A stretch of 64,000 nt of DNA from Laribacter hongkongensis DSM 14985 (GCF_000423285.1 NZ_AUHR01000002.1:232129-296128); one strand, 5' to 3'; positions 32,254 to 40,879 are shown, counted from the first letter of the stretch. Notes: generated by a model from the letters alone, not told the origin. Program-made: numbers and translations.

Positions 32254-32282
32254 ATGTTGAATAACGTTTACGTGAACGTCAA
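32254..32282 (-). promoter_or_regulatory. Putative liu promoter with LiuR-like operator
   Basis: Minus strand: TTGACG (32282-32277), then CAACAT at 17-nt spacing (32259-32254). Between them lies the near-perfect dyad ACGTT-CACGTA-AACGT (32279-32264). A dyad inside the spacer is the arrangement used by MerR-family regulators such as LiuR. The match to a LiuR motif is from memory. Confidence 0.5.
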
Positions 32283-32485
32283 CTTGTTTGGAGGGTAGGC
32301 CATGCATGAGGGCAACACCGCAGCACGGTCCGGTCGTTCATGCCATGACCAACCGGTGACAGCCAGACAGAAAATGTCCGCTATGGCAGGCTGGCAACTA
32401 GGTACGCCCATGGCTGCCGGAAAATGCTCGCTAAGCCTGCTGCGGGCTGACAGAATCAGGAAGACACTGACCGAGCGGAGAAACC

Positions 32486-33571
32486 ATGTTGCTGGCGCGC
32501 ATTCGTCCGGGACGAAAGGGCTGGATTGCCCTCGGGTTGCTGCTGGCCGCCATGCTGGCGCTATGGACCTGGCAACCGTGGGCCGGACCGCGCACAGGGG
32601 TGGTCCGGTTGGCCGAGCATCCGCTTACGCATACGGTGGTGGCAACCGGCTACGTGTCCAATACCGAAGAAAGCGTGCTGGGCGCCACACTGACGGCGCG
32701 GGTGGCCAGCCTGCCGGTGGAAGAAGGGCAGAGCGTGCGCGCAGGCGATGTCCTGATCCGGCTCGAGTCCGCCGAGGCCGCTGCGGCAGTGGAACAGGCC
32801 CGCGGCAATGCTCGCCAGGCCGACGCCACCCTTGCCGAAGCACGGCGCCAGTTCCGGCGTCAGCAGCAACTGTTTGCCCAGGGCTTCATCAGCCAGGCCG
32901 CCCTGGATGCCGAAGACAAGAAAGTCCGGCTGGCTGCGGCGCTGGCCGACACGGCTCATGCCGCCGTGACACAGGCCGGGGCGCATCTGGACGAGTTCAC
33001 CGTGCGGGCACCGGCTGACGGGCGCCTGGTGTCCCGGCAGGTCGAAGCCGGGGATCTCGTCACGGCCGGCAAGCCGGTGCTGACTTTTGCCCGCCAGGGC
33101 CGGGGCGAGGTGCGGCTGGACGTGGACGAGCGCTATCTGGCGCGGCTGGCCGTCGGGCAGCCGGTGGTGGTGGCGCTGGACGCCTTTCCGGACCGGCAGT
33201 TCCGGATGCGCATCGTCCGGATTGCACCGCAGGTGGACCGTGACCGCGGAACCGTCCAGGTACGGGTGGCCGGCGCACCCTTGCCGGCTGGGCTGACCCA
33301 CAACATGACCGTGTCGGCCGAAATCGTGGTAGCACAAAAGCCGTCGGCACTGACACTGCCGGCAGCAGCCATCTGGGAAGCGCAGGGGCGGGAATACGTC
33401 TGGCGTGTCGAGAACGGCCGGGTCAGGCCCGTTGCCGTGATCGTCAGCCCGGCTGCCGAAAGCCGGGTGGAGGTGCTCAAGGGCCTGAAGGCCGGTGACC
33501 TGGTGGTCAGTTCTGCGCTGATGCCGCTGACTGCCGGGCAGCGGGTGCGGATGGACGGGCCGGCACCATGA
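32486..33571 (+). CDS. Membrane-fusion protein (HlyD/MacA-like) of an ABC efflux system
   Basis: Periplasmic adaptor protein. The 361 residues have one N-terminal membrane anchor (about 12-28, GLLLAAMLALWTW). A lipoyl-type half motif (VASLPVEEGQSVRAGDVLIRL) is followed by an alpha-helical hairpin (AEAAAAVEQARGNARQADAT onward), the second lipoyl half (APADGRLVSRQVEAGDLVTAG) and a beta-barrel region. It overlaps the permease gene by 4 nt. Together with the next two genes it forms a three-gene exporter; no outer-membrane channel gene is adjacent. Substrate unknown. Confidence 0.9.
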   Translation: MLLARIRPGRKGWIALGLLLAAMLALWTWQPWAGPRTGVVRLAEHPLTHTVVATGYVSNTEESVLGATLTARVASLPVEEGQSVRAGDVLIRLESAEAAAAVEQARGNARQADATLAEARRQFRRQQQLFAQGFISQAALDAEDKKVRLAAALADTAHAAVTQAGAHLDEFTVRAPADGRLVSRQVEAGDLVTAGKPVLTFARQGRGEVRLDVDERYLARLAVGQPVVVALDAFPDRQFRMRIVRIAPQVDRDRGTVQVRVAGAPLPAGLTHNMTVSAEIVVAQKPSALTLPAAAIWEAQGREYVWRVENGRVRPVAVIVSPAAESRVEVLKGLKAGDLVVSSALMPLTAGQRVRMDGPAP

Positions 33572-34782
33572 AATTTGTCTGGACCGTGGCATGGCGACTG
33601 ATGCGCGAAGGCCGTTTCCAGAGCCTGCTGATTCTGGCCGGCGTCACCATCGGCGTAGCCGTCGTGGTTTACATCACGGCAGTGGTGAACGGCTTGCAAG
33701 CCAACATCATCGAAAAAACCCTGTCCACCCAGGCTCACATCGTCCTGAAGCCGCGCGAGGACCGCAACCGGCGCCTGATCGACCTGCCGGCCCGGGAGCT
33801 GATGACCGAAATCGAAACCCGCACCCAGCGCGAAAACACCATCGATGACTGGGAGCGCCGCCGGCAGGTTGCCACTGGCATTGCCGGTATCCGCACCAGT
33901 GCCGCCATTGCCAGCGGGCCGGGCTTTGCCACCAAGGGCGGCGTGCGCAAGTCCGTGTCGCTGATCGGGGTCGAGCTGGAGGACTACCAGCGCATCGTGC
34001 CCCTTGAGGCCAAGCTCCAGGCCGGCAAGGTGCAGCTGCCACAAGGCACGGTACTGATCGGCAACGAACTGGCCCGCGAGCTGGGCATCCGTCCGGGCGG
34101 ACGCATCCGGCTGGTGGCGGCTACCGGCGTGGCAGAAAGCTATACCGTGTCCGGCATCCTCGATTTCGGCATCAAGGACCTGTCGCGCCGCTGGGTGCTG
34201 ATGCCGCTCAGGGCGGCCCAGTCGTTGCTGGGCTACCGGCTTGACGTCACCGAGATCTACCTGCAGACCGACGATCTTTTTGAGGCCGACCGGCTGGCCG
34301 CCCTGGCTGCTGCCCGTACCGGGCTGGATGCCGACAGCTGGCAGGCCAGCAATTCCCAGCTGGTCACCGCATTGCGCAGCCAGACGGCTTCAACGTGGAT
34401 GATCAAGATTTTTGTCACGCTGGCCGTAGCGCTGGGCATCGCCAGCGTACAGGTGGTGTCGGTGGTGCAAAAGCGCCCGGAAATCGGCATCCTGCGTGCC
34501 ATGGGGACACCTGCCAGCCGCATCCGGGCCATATTTCTGGTGCAGGGCGGCCTATACGGGCTGGTCGGATCATTGCTGGGTACCTCGCTGGGCGCCGTGC
34601 TGTCGCTCGGATTTTCGCAGCTGGCGCGCAACAGCGACGGTTCGGCGCTGTTTCCGGTGGTGATCACGCCATCGCTGTTCATTGTCACGGCGCTGATTGC
34701 CACCGTGGTCGGCGTGCTGTCAGCCTGGCTGCCGGCCCGACGGGCTGCGGCGCTGGATCCGGTGGAGGCCATCCGTGGCTGA
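33568..34782 (+). CDS. ABC transporter permease, MacB/FtsX-like
   Basis: The 404 residues have one N-terminal TM helix (about 17-40, LLILAGVTIGVAVVVYITAV), a large periplasmic domain, and three C-terminal TM helices (MIKIFVTLAVALGIASVQVV, then LVGSLLGTSLGAVLSLGFSQ, then SLFIVTALIATVVGVLSAWL). The end [16 protein letters not shown] is characteristic of FtsX/LolE/MacB permeases. It overlaps the adaptor gene by 4 nt and the ATPase gene by 8 nt. The ATPase is encoded separately, unlike MacB. Confidence 0.92.
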   Translation: MKFVWTVAWRLMREGRFQSLLILAGVTIGVAVVVYITAVVNGLQANIIEKTLSTQAHIVLKPREDRNRRLIDLPARELMTEIETRTQRENTIDDWERRRQVATGIAGIRTSAAIASGPGFATKGGVRKSVSLIGVELEDYQRIVPLEAKLQAGKVQLPQGTVLIGNELARELGIRPGGRIRLVAATGVAESYTVSGILDFGIKDLSRRWVLMPLRAAQSLLGYRLDVTEIYLQTDDLFEADRLAALAAARTGLDADSWQASNSQLVTALRSQTASTWMIKIFVTLAVALGIASVQVVSVVQKRPEIGILRAMGTPASRIRAIFLVQGGLYGLVGSLLGTSLGAVLSLGFSQLARNSDGSALFPVVITPSLFIVTALIATVVGVLSAWLPARRAAALDPVEAIRG

Positions 34783-35485
34783 TGTCCTGCGTCTGTCAGA
34801 TGTCCGCAAATCCTACGGCGGCGGCAAGGCGCCGAGGGTCGAAGTGCTGCACGGCATTGACCTGGCACTGACCGAGGGTGAGTTTTCCGCCCTGACCGGG
34901 CCTTCCGGTTCGGGCAAATCCACGCTGCTCAACATCATCGGCCTGCTGGAATCCCCCACCTCCGGCGACATCATGCTGGCCGGCGAGGTGGCAGCCGGAC
35001 TGGATGACGACCGGCTGACCCGGCTGCGCAACCGCTATCTCGGTTTCATTTTCCAGTTCCACCACCTGTTGCCGGCGTTCAGCGCCCTGGAAAACGTGCT
35101 GATGCCGGTGTTTGCCGGTCGCGGCCGGATTGAGCCTGCCGAGCGGGAACGGGCGAGACAGTTGCTGGAACGGGTCGGGCTGGCAGATCACGCCCACAAG
35201 CAGCCGGTGCAGCTCTCCGGCGGTCAGCAGCAGCGGGTGGCCATCGTGCGGGCGCTGATGGCGCGACCACGGCTGGTACTGGCCGACGAACCGACCGGCA
35301 ATCTGGATACCCGCAGTGCCGCCGACGTGTTCGGACTGCTGCACGAGATCAACCGCAGCGACGGGGTGACGTTCCTGATCGTGACCCATGATCCGCGGCT
35401 GGCCGATACCTGCGTGCGCCGGATCGAGCTGGAAGACGGCCGGGTGGTGCGCGATACGGCACTGGCCGGCTCCGGCCGGAACTGA
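34775..35485 (+). CDS. ABC transporter ATP-binding protein, LolD/MacB type
   Basis: The 236-residue ATPase has Walker [11 protein letters not shown]-loop [16 protein letters not shown], signature [15 protein letters not shown], Walker [13 protein letters not shown] and the H-loop VTHDPRLAD. The sequence is of the LolD/MacB/FtsE group. I chose GTG at 34775, inside the end of the permease gene, since the protein would otherwise carry an unconserved extension. It is the last gene of the efflux cassette. The hairpin after it is better oriented as the terminator of the convergent met operon. Confidence 0.92.
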   Translation: MADVLRLSDVRKSYGGGKAPRVEVLHGIDLALTEGEFSALTGPSGSGKSTLLNIIGLLESPTSGDIMLAGEVAAGLDDDRLTRLRNRYLGFIFQFHHLLPAFSALENVLMPVFAGRGRIEPAERERARQLLERVGLADHAHKQPVQLSGGQQQRVAIVRALMARPRLVLADEPTGNLDTRSAADVFGLLHEINRSDGVTFLIVTHDPRLADTCVRRIELEDGRVVRDTALAGSGRN

Positions 35486-35495
35486 CACTGTCAGG

Positions 35496-35525
35496 ACAAA
35501 AACACCCGGCACAAGGCCGGGTGTT
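35496..35525 (-). terminator. Terminator of metNIQ
   Basis: Stem AACACCCGGC (35501-35510) with GCCGGGTGTT (35516-35525). On the minus strand the T-run TTTTTG follows, so it terminates metQ. It may also act on the convergent ABC operon. Confidence 0.85.
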
Positions 35526-35554
35526 GTCCGAAGCAGGGTGGTTGCGGGTCTGGC

Positions 35555-36328
35555 TCAGAAAGCCGGTACCACGGCGCCCTGGTACTTGTCTTCGATGAAC
35601 TTTTTGGTGGCCGGGCTGGTCAGCGCTGCCGACAGTTTCTTCATGGCCGGTGTGGCCTGGTTGTCCGGGCGCGAAACCAGGATGTTGACGTACGGCGACT
35701 GCTTGCCTTCGATCGCCAGCGCGTCCTTCATCGGGTTCAGCTTGGCTGCCAGGGCGTAGTTGGTGTTGATCAGGGCCAGATCAACCTGGCTCAGCACGCG
35801 CGGCAGGGTGGCGGCTTCCAGTTCCTTGAACTTCAGCTTTTTCGGGTTGGCGCTGACGTCCTTCACCGTGGCCAGCACGTTGTTCGGGTTCTTCAGCTTG
35901 ATCACGCCGGCCTTGTCGAGCAGCATCAGCGCACGGCCGCCGTTGGTCGGGTCGTTCGGAATGGCGACGGTGGCACCTTGCGGCAGGTCGGCCAGTTTCT
36001 TGTGTTTGGTCGAGTAGGCACCGAACGGCTCGATGTGCACGCCGACCACGGTCACCAGATTGGTGCCCTTGCCCTTGTTGAATTCGTCCAGGTACGGCTT
36101 GTGCTGGAAGAAGTTGGCATCAAGACGCTTTTCGGCCACCTGCACGTTCGGCTGCACGTAGTCGGTAAAGACTTTCACGTCCAGCTCGACACCTTCCTTG
36201 GCCAGGGCCGGTTTGACGAATTCGAGGATTTCGGCATGCGGGACGGCGGTGGCGGCCACGGTCAGCTTGTCGGCGGCGTGGACGTTGAATGCGGCCACGG
36301 TGGCCAGCAGGGCGAGCAACTGTTTCAT
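35555..36328 (-). CDS. metQ: Methionine-binding protein MetQ
   Basis: Substrate-binding component of the D/L-methionine ABC importer. The 257 residues start with a signal peptide (KQLLALLATVAAFNVHA) and match the NlpA/MetQ family: LTVAATAVPHAEILEFVKP, FTDYVQPNVQVAEKRLDANFFQH and IPNDPTNGGRALMLL. The signal peptide ends VHAADK with no lipobox cysteine, so this copy is probably a free periplasmic protein, whereas E. coli MetQ is a lipoprotein. It is the last gene of metNIQ. Confidence 0.93.
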   Translation of the reverse strand: MKQLLALLATVAAFNVHAADKLTVAATAVPHAEILEFVKPALAKEGVELDVKVFTDYVQPNVQVAEKRLDANFFQHKPYLDEFNKGKGTNLVTVVGVHIEPFGAYSTKHKKLADLPQGATVAIPNDPTNGGRALMLLDKAGVIKLKNPNNVLATVKDVSANPKKLKFKELEAATLPRVLSQVDLALINTNYALAAKLNPMKDALAIEGKQSPYVNILVSRPDNQATPAMKKLSAALTSPATKKFIEDKYQGAVVPAF

Positions 36329-36380
36329 GATGGAACCTTCTCTCTCTTTTGATGGATGGGATGCCCGGGGTGTCCCGGTG

Positions 36381-37061
36381 TTACTTGCGCGAAAAATGCT
36401 GGACCAGACGGTCGCCGACGCTTTGCAGCACCTGCACCAGGATCAGGAGCAGGACGACGGTGACGATCATCACGTCGGTCTGGAAACGCTGGTAGCCGTT
36501 GCGGACGGCGAGGTCGCCCAGGCCACCGCCGCCCACGAGGCCGGACATGGCTGAGTAGGACACGAGGGTGATGGCGGTGACGATGACGCTGGCCAGGATG
36601 CTGGGCAGGGCTTCGGGCAGCAGGGCCTTCAGCACGATCTGGCGGGTGGAGGCGCCCATGGCCTGCGAGGCTTCGATGATGCCGCGGTCGACTTCGCGCA
36701 GGGCGGTTTCCACCAGCCGGGCGAAGAAGGGCGTGGCACCGATCACCAGCGGGGGAATCACCCCGGCCACGCCGATGGAGGTGCCGGTCAGCAGCACGGT
36801 GATCGGGATCATGGCGATCAGCAGGATCACGAACGGCAGCGAGCGCAGCAGGTTGGTCATGAAGGCCAGCACGCGGTAAAGGCGCGGGCTGTCCAGCAGT
36901 TGCTGCCTGCTGGTGAGGAACAGCAGGACACCCAGCGGCAGGCCGAAGGCAATGGTAAACACCAGCGAGACACCCACCATGATCAGGGTGTCCTGGCTCG
37001 CCAGCCAGATGTCGAGCCAGTCGACGTTGGCAAACAGTTCGTTCAGCAGTTCGGCGTTCAT
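36381..37061 (-). CDS. metI: Methionine ABC transporter permease MetI
   Basis: Inner-membrane permease, 226 residues with about five TM helices (for example [20 protein letters not shown] and [18 protein letters not shown]). The coupling motif [26 protein letters not shown] interacts with MetN. It overlaps metN by 4 nt and precedes metQ by about 50 nt. All features match MetI. Confidence 0.95.
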   Translation of the reverse strand: MNAELLNELFANVDWLDIWLASQDTLIMVGVSLVFTIAFGLPLGVLLFLTSRQQLLDSPRLYRVLAFMTNLLRSLPFVILLIAMIPITVLLTGTSIGVAGVIPPLVIGATPFFARLVETALREVDRGIIEASQAMGASTRQIVLKALLPEALPSILASVIVTAITLVSYSAMSGLVGGGGLGDLAVRNGYQRFQTDVMIVTVVLLLILVQVLQSVGDRLVQHFSRK

Positions 37062-38071
37062 GCGCGCAGCTCCTCGACGGTCACGCCGTGTTCGACCAGC
37101 TGGGCGATGGCGTCATCCTGGTTGCCGCCCACCAGTGACAGGATGAGCTGGCCGTAGGGTGTGTCCTTGATGCGGTCGATGCGACCGGAAAGAATGTTGA
37201 AGTCCATGCCGGTATTGCGGGCCACCCGGGTCAGGAACGGCTCGTAGGTCCGCTCGCCGACGAAGGTCAGGCGCACGATGCGGCCGGGCACGTTGGCAAA
37301 GTCGGCGTACTGGTCGTTTTCGTCGATGTTTTCCGCTTCCTGCACGAACCGGCGGGTCGTGGCGTGCTGCGGATGCAGGAAAACATCGGATGCACGGCCG
37401 CTTTCCACCACATGTCCGGCATCCAGCACGGCGACCTTGTCGCAGATGCTGCGGATCACGTCCATTTCGTGGGTGATCAGCACGATGGTCAGGCCGAGTT
37501 CGCGGTTGATTTCGGCCAGCAGCCGCAATACGGAGCGGGTGGTTTCCGGATCGAGTGCGCTGGTGGCTTCGTCGCACAGCAGGATTTTCGGATTGGTGGC
37601 CAGCGCGCGGGCAATGCCGACCCGCTGCTTCTGGCCGCCCGAAAGCTGGCTCGGGTATTTGTCGGCTTGCTCGGCCAGCCCGACCCGCTCCAGCAACTGT
37701 GTTACCCGCTTGCTGATGTCGGCCTTGCTGTGGCGACCGGCGATCTGCAGGGGAAAGGCGACGTTGGCAGCGATGGTCTTCGACGACAGCAGGTTGAAGT
37801 GCTGGAAGATCATGCCGATCTGCTGGCGTGCGGCGCGCAGTCCGTCGCTGTCGAGGCGGGTGATGTCGTTGCCGTCGATCAGCACACGCCCGGCGGTCGG
37901 GCGCTCCAGCAGGTTGATCAGGCGCACCAGCGTGGATTTGCCGGCGCCCGAGCGGCCGATGATGCCGAAGATCTCGCCGCGCTCAATGGTCAGCGAGGTG
38001 CTGGCAACGGCCTGGAACTGGCTGCCGTCGGGTTTTTGGTAGGTTTTTTCAACCTCGAGTAACTCAATCAT
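37058..38071 (-). CDS. metN: Methionine ABC transporter ATPase MetN
   Basis: The 337-residue ATPase has Walker [10 protein letters not shown], signature [15 protein letters not shown] and Walker [15 protein letters not shown]-terminal regulatory (C2/NIL) domain from about 245 binds methionine in characterised homologues for trans-inhibition. I chose the ATG at 38071 ([13 protein letters not shown]), the conserved N-terminus; the longer frame runs into the leader terminator. It is the first gene of the operon. The 170-nt leader has a putative promoter, a SAM-II-like element and an intrinsic terminator. Confidence 0.95.
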   Translation of the reverse strand: MIELLEVEKTYQKPDGSQFQAVASTSLTIERGEIFGIIGRSGAGKSTLVRLINLLERPTAGRVLIDGNDITRLDSDGLRAARQQIGMIFQHFNLLSSKTIAANVAFPLQIAGRHSKADISKRVTQLLERVGLAEQADKYPSQLSGGQKQRVGIARALATNPKILLCDEATSALDPETTRSVLRLLAEINRELGLTIVLITHEMDVIRSICDKVAVLDAGHVVESGRASDVFLHPQHATTRRFVQEAENIDENDQYADFANVPGRIVRLTFVGERTYEPFLTRVARNTGMDFNILSGRIDRIKDTPYGQLILSLVGGNQDDAIAQLVEHGVTVEELRA

Positions 38072-38112
38072 GAATCTGCTTCTGGCTGCCGGACTTTGGC
38101 AGCGGTCAATGT

Positions 38113-38147
38113 AAAAAGCCCGCCGGGACATCAATCACGGCGGGCTT
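38113..38147 (-). terminator. Leader terminator of metNIQ
   Basis: 10-bp perfect stem (38138-38147 with 38116-38125, 12-nt loop) followed by TTTTT on the minus strand, 42 nt before metN. No minus-strand gene ends just upstream, so it is best explained as an attenuator in the metN leader. Confidence 0.85.
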
Positions 38148-38179
38148 GAATCTGTGGTTGTGGAATGACGGAGCATTCC

Positions 38180-38228
38180 GTAACGCTTTAGCAGTTTAAC
38201 GCCCGCAAGCTGTGATCAAATCGGCGTA
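38180..38228 (-). promoter_or_regulatory. Putative SAM-II class riboswitch of metNIQ
   Basis: Read on the minus strand, ACGCC (38227-38223) pairs with GGCGT (38203-38199) as P1. The loop begins GATTTG and ends GCTTGC, followed by GTTAAAC and then GCTAAAG (38192-38186). These blocks, in this order, are those I recall for the SAM-II (metA) motif of alphaproteobacteria. The loop CAG can pair with CTG before the A-rich 3' block, as needed for the pseudoknot, but the second pseudoknot helix is not obvious. Location before a methionine importer and an intrinsic terminator supports the call. High SAM would favour termination. Confidence 0.65.
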
Positions 38229-38243
38229 ATCAGGTTTTGGAAT

Positions 38244-38272
38244 ATCCTGCCGTTCGTGATCGGTGTTGTCAA
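38244..38272 (-). promoter_or_regulatory. Putative metN promoter
   Basis: Minus strand TTGACA (38272-38267), 17-nt spacer, CAGGAT (38249-38244). A start site near 38237 would place the riboswitch at the very 5' end of the mRNA. The -10 match is weak (3 of 6). Confidence 0.5.
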
Positions 38273-38306
38273 ATAAAAAAACGAAAGGTTTTTATAACGA
38301 AAAACC
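38272..38306 (-). terminator. Weak AT-rich terminator upstream of metN
   Basis: GGTTTTT (38287-38293) pairs with AAAAACC (38300-38306), and on the minus strand a TTTCGTTTTTTTATTT tract follows. It may end transcripts from the gene at 38501. The remaining sequence 38307-38500 shows no convincing gene. Confidence 0.55.
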
Positions 38307-38500
38307 GGACGCCAACGACATGGCAAACTGCCCTGAACCATTTTCTGCCTGTCGTGTTGCAAAGGCAATGGCATGGTTTTCCGGACGGTTTTCATGCTTT
38401 CAGGATTGCGGCAAAACCGGGCCGGCATGGCTGGTGCAGCAGGGGCGGGCATGGATCATGAGCCGGGCGGGTTGATGCCGGCCAAGGAACCGAAATGCAG

Positions 38501-39607
38501 TCAGATGCCGGGATATTTCCGGCTGATCCGGCCGGTCAATGCTGCCTGTGCGGGGGCCGGGCCAATGTCCCAGTCTGCAAAAGCGTGCAGGTCACCGGCG
38601 ATTTCGGCCAGTACGCTGCGCAGTTCGAGTGGGGCAAGCCAGGATTCCGGAATGGCTGCCTCGCCAAGCAGCGTGCCCAGCAGGTTGCCGGTGATGGCAC
38701 TGGTCGTACCGGAGTTGCCGTCGTGGTTGACCGCCAGCAAGACGCCGTGGGCAAAGTCTTTGGCCACCAGGGCACAGTACACCGCGATCGCCAGGGCTTC
38801 CTCGGCGACATGACCATGGCCGAGCGCAGCAATGGCCTCAAGCGGGGGCTGGGCCGAGTGTGCCAGTGTCTTGGCGTGTTGCAGGGCGGCCAGCACTTCC
38901 TGATGGCCGTCGGCCAGCGGCAGCCAGGCCAGGGTGGCATCCAGTGCCTGAGGCAGGCTGGCGCCATCGGCCAGTGCCAGTATCAGCATGGCCAGGGCAC
39001 CGCCGGACACGGCTCCGGTCGGATGGCCGTGAGTCAGGGCGGCCAGCCCGGTACCGAGTGTCAGGGCATCCTGCAATCCGGCTTGCCCGCGCAATCGCCA
39101 GACAAACAGTCCTGCCGGGGCCGAGCGCATGACGCCGCCGCAGTCCTTGCTGTCGTTGCTGGCTGGTGCGCCCAGGTATGGCATGGCCTGCAGGGCGTGC
39201 AGGCAGGTGTGGCCGGGGTTGCGCTGCTGGTGCAGTCCGAAGCGGGAAACCAGCCAGCCCGGGGCATCGGTTTGTGGTTCGCGGATGGCTACGGAAGTGA
39301 GGCCTTGTGTGGCGAGCCAGCGCAGGTAGGCATTGGCGGTGACGCCGGTGTAGCTGGTCTGCCGGTGCAGCCGCAGACGCACCCAGCCGCGGATCAGTCC
39401 TTCGGCGGTGAAAAGTGACAGCTGCGTGCCGTCGGTAATGCGGCCAGGTCTGCCGCAGGCCGGAGCGCAACCGGTCAGGCCGTCGGGTCGGAACTGCCGG
39501 CAGATTTCTGCGTGACTCAGTTGCTCGACTGGAGTGCCCAGTGCATCACCGGCTGCACCGCCCAGCAGACAGCCGCGAAAACGGGAAAGCGGTGAGGGCA
39601 AAGGCAT
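38501..39607 (-). CDS. ADP-ribosylglycohydrolase-like protein, metal ligands substituted
   Basis: The 368 residues have the all-helical ARH/DraG layout: FRGCLLGGAAGDALGTPVE at the N-terminus, HGHPTGAVSGGALAML in the middle and NHDGNSGTTSAITGNLLG near the end. In active members the first acidic motif is TDDT and the last is GDSD; here they read TDGT (58-61) and GNSG (297-300). Three of the usual Mg/Mn-binding Asp residues are therefore replaced, which argues against normal hydrolase activity. Intact length and coding pattern argue against decay. The ATG at 39607 has GGAAG nearby; an alternative start exists at 39673. Confidence 0.8.
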   Translation of the reverse strand: MPLPSPLSRFRGCLLGGAAGDALGTPVEQLSHAEICRQFRPDGLTGCAPACGRPGRITDGTQLSLFTAEGLIRGWVRLRLHRQTSYTGVTANAYLRWLATQGLTSVAIREPQTDAPGWLVSRFGLHQQRNPGHTCLHALQAMPYLGAPASNDSKDCGGVMRSAPAGLFVWRLRGQAGLQDALTLGTGLAALTHGHPTGAVSGGALAMLILALADGASLPQALDATLAWLPLADGHQEVLAALQHAKTLAHSAQPPLEAIAALGHGHVAEEALAIAVYCALVAKDFAHGVLLAVNHDGNSGTTSAITGNLLGTLLGEAAIPESWLAPLELRSVLAEIAGDLHAFADWDIGPAPAQAALTGRISRKYPGI

Positions 39608-39782
39608 GGCAGCTTCCGGCTCGGCATGAAAATGTGTTTGCAGACTGCTCCGTCCGGTCGGGCCGGAGGCCAAGGCTGCGTGGATGGCGAGTTTACGCGC
39701 TTTGCGTATTGAATATCAGTGAAAGCTGTTTGTGGCCGGGCAGAAACGGAGGGGCCCGATATGGCTGGATGCCGGCAGGAAA

Positions 39783-40313
39783 TCAATCCACCTGATACAG
39801 GAAACGCCAGCGCGACTGGTCTTCGCTTTCCATGCGCAACAGGGCGGTATGGTCGGCCCGTTGCCCTTCATATGCCTGCATGCTGTCGATTGCGATCATC
39901 AGAACGTGTACCAGATCAAAGTCCTTGGAAAAGGGTTTGGTCGTACAGCAGGCCATCCAGTCGATGTTGCGCGTCCATGGCGAGGTATCATCACCGTCAG
40001 GATTGATTTCCCATTGCTGGTTCGGATTCAGTGAACTTTGCAGGTGGACGTATTTTTTTCCGACCGGGCGGGCCGGAAAGATTTCAATGACGTCTTTGGC
40101 ATGAAAGCGGCTGTCATTCTGGAGATGGCGCGCCAGCGGGAAGCCCAGGCGCTCGAAATAGGAGGCCAGCAGGTCAGCCAGACGGCCTTTGCGCGCAACA
40201 GCATTGCTGGGGGTGCGGCCGTCGGATTCGTAAAAAGGATTCTGCTGGCGCGGAATCAGGAAGCCCTTGAATTGAGGCTGAAGAATCAGGTCAAAAACCG
40301 GTTTGCTGGTCAT
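39783..40313 (-). CDS. Protein of unknown function
   Basis: The 176-residue soluble protein begins MTSKPVFDLILQPQFKGFLI. No signal peptide, membrane segment or known motif is visible. It has a basic stretch (VARKGRLADLLASYFERLGF) and a segment rich in acidic residues and Trp (NPDGDDTSPWTRNIDWMACC), and ends RWRFLYQVD. Base composition is more AT-rich than neighbouring genes, which may reflect transfer. It stands alone between the ARH-like gene and a tRNA pair. Coding nature is supported by length and lack of overlap with another gene. Confidence 0.68.
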   Translation of the reverse strand: MTSKPVFDLILQPQFKGFLIPRQQNPFYESDGRTPSNAVARKGRLADLLASYFERLGFPLARHLQNDSRFHAKDVIEIFPARPVGKKYVHLQSSLNPNQQWEINPDGDDTSPWTRNIDWMACCTTKPFSKDFDLVHVLMIAIDSMQAYEGQRADHTALLRMESEDQSRWRFLYQVD

Positions 40314-40484
40314 GTAAGGAATAGTCGGGCTAGTTCAATTAAACAGCATGATAATCGATGCCGGAATGATTCAGGCGAAATATCATGTGAATCAAAGGGT
40401 TTGTTTGCTTTTGGCGTGCTGGCAATTGACCGGGGATACGGCAAGGCATGCCGGACGGCATTGCCGTGGCTGGTGTACCGGCAG

Positions 40485-40515
40485 ACAAGACAAAAGCCAC
40501 CCCTAGGGTGGCTTT
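40485..40515 (-). terminator. Terminator of the tRNA-Ala/tRNA-Glu unit
   Basis: AAAGCCACCC (40493-40502) pairs with GGGTGGCTTT (40506-40515), followed on the minus strand by TTTTGTCTTG. It ends the tRNA transcript. The stretch 40314-40484 holds no recognisable gene. Confidence 0.8.
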
Positions 40516-40526
40516 CAAAACTGGTG

Positions 40527-40602
40527 TGGCGTCCCCACGGGGATTCGAACCCCGGTTATCGCCGTGAAAGGGCGGTGTCCTAGGCCTCTAGACGATGGGG
40601 AC
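40527..40602 (-). tRNA. tRNA-Glu (anticodon UUC)
   Basis: 76 nt including encoded CCA. The minus strand starts GTCCCCATCGTCTAGAGGCC, has CCCTTTCACGG with anticodon TTC, and TTCGAATC in the T loop. It is nearly identical in layout to E. coli tRNA-Glu. Confidence 0.97.
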
Positions 40603-40641
40603 CTTGTCCGGTGCTGGCTGAACGCCAGTAAAATCAAACTG

Positions 40642-40717
<76 letters not shown>

Positions 40718-40770
40718 ACGTTCCGGTGCGTCCACAAGCTACAAAAACCTGTGCCGTCGAAGTGGGGCGC

Positions 40771-40799
40771 ATAATATAAATGCCGGTTTAGACCGTCAA
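40771..40799 (-). promoter_or_regulatory. Promoter of the tRNA-Ala/tRNA-Glu unit
   Basis: Minus strand TTGACG (40799-40794), 17-nt spacer, TATTAT (40776-40771), followed by a GC-rich discriminator GCGCCCC. This is typical of a stable-RNA promoter. Confidence 0.82.
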
Positions 40800-40879
40800 G
40801 CATTTTTTGAAAAAACGTGACATTCATTCATTTCGGCTACAATTTGCCGCCTTTTTGCATTTTCAAAAGCGAGCCCGTC

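Noticed and set aside
38130..38171. Possible leader peptide MLRHSTTTDSSPP ending inside the metN leader terminator
   Set aside because: It has no methionine run and a poor ribosome-binding site, so classical peptide attenuation is unlikely; the riboswitch explanation fits better.
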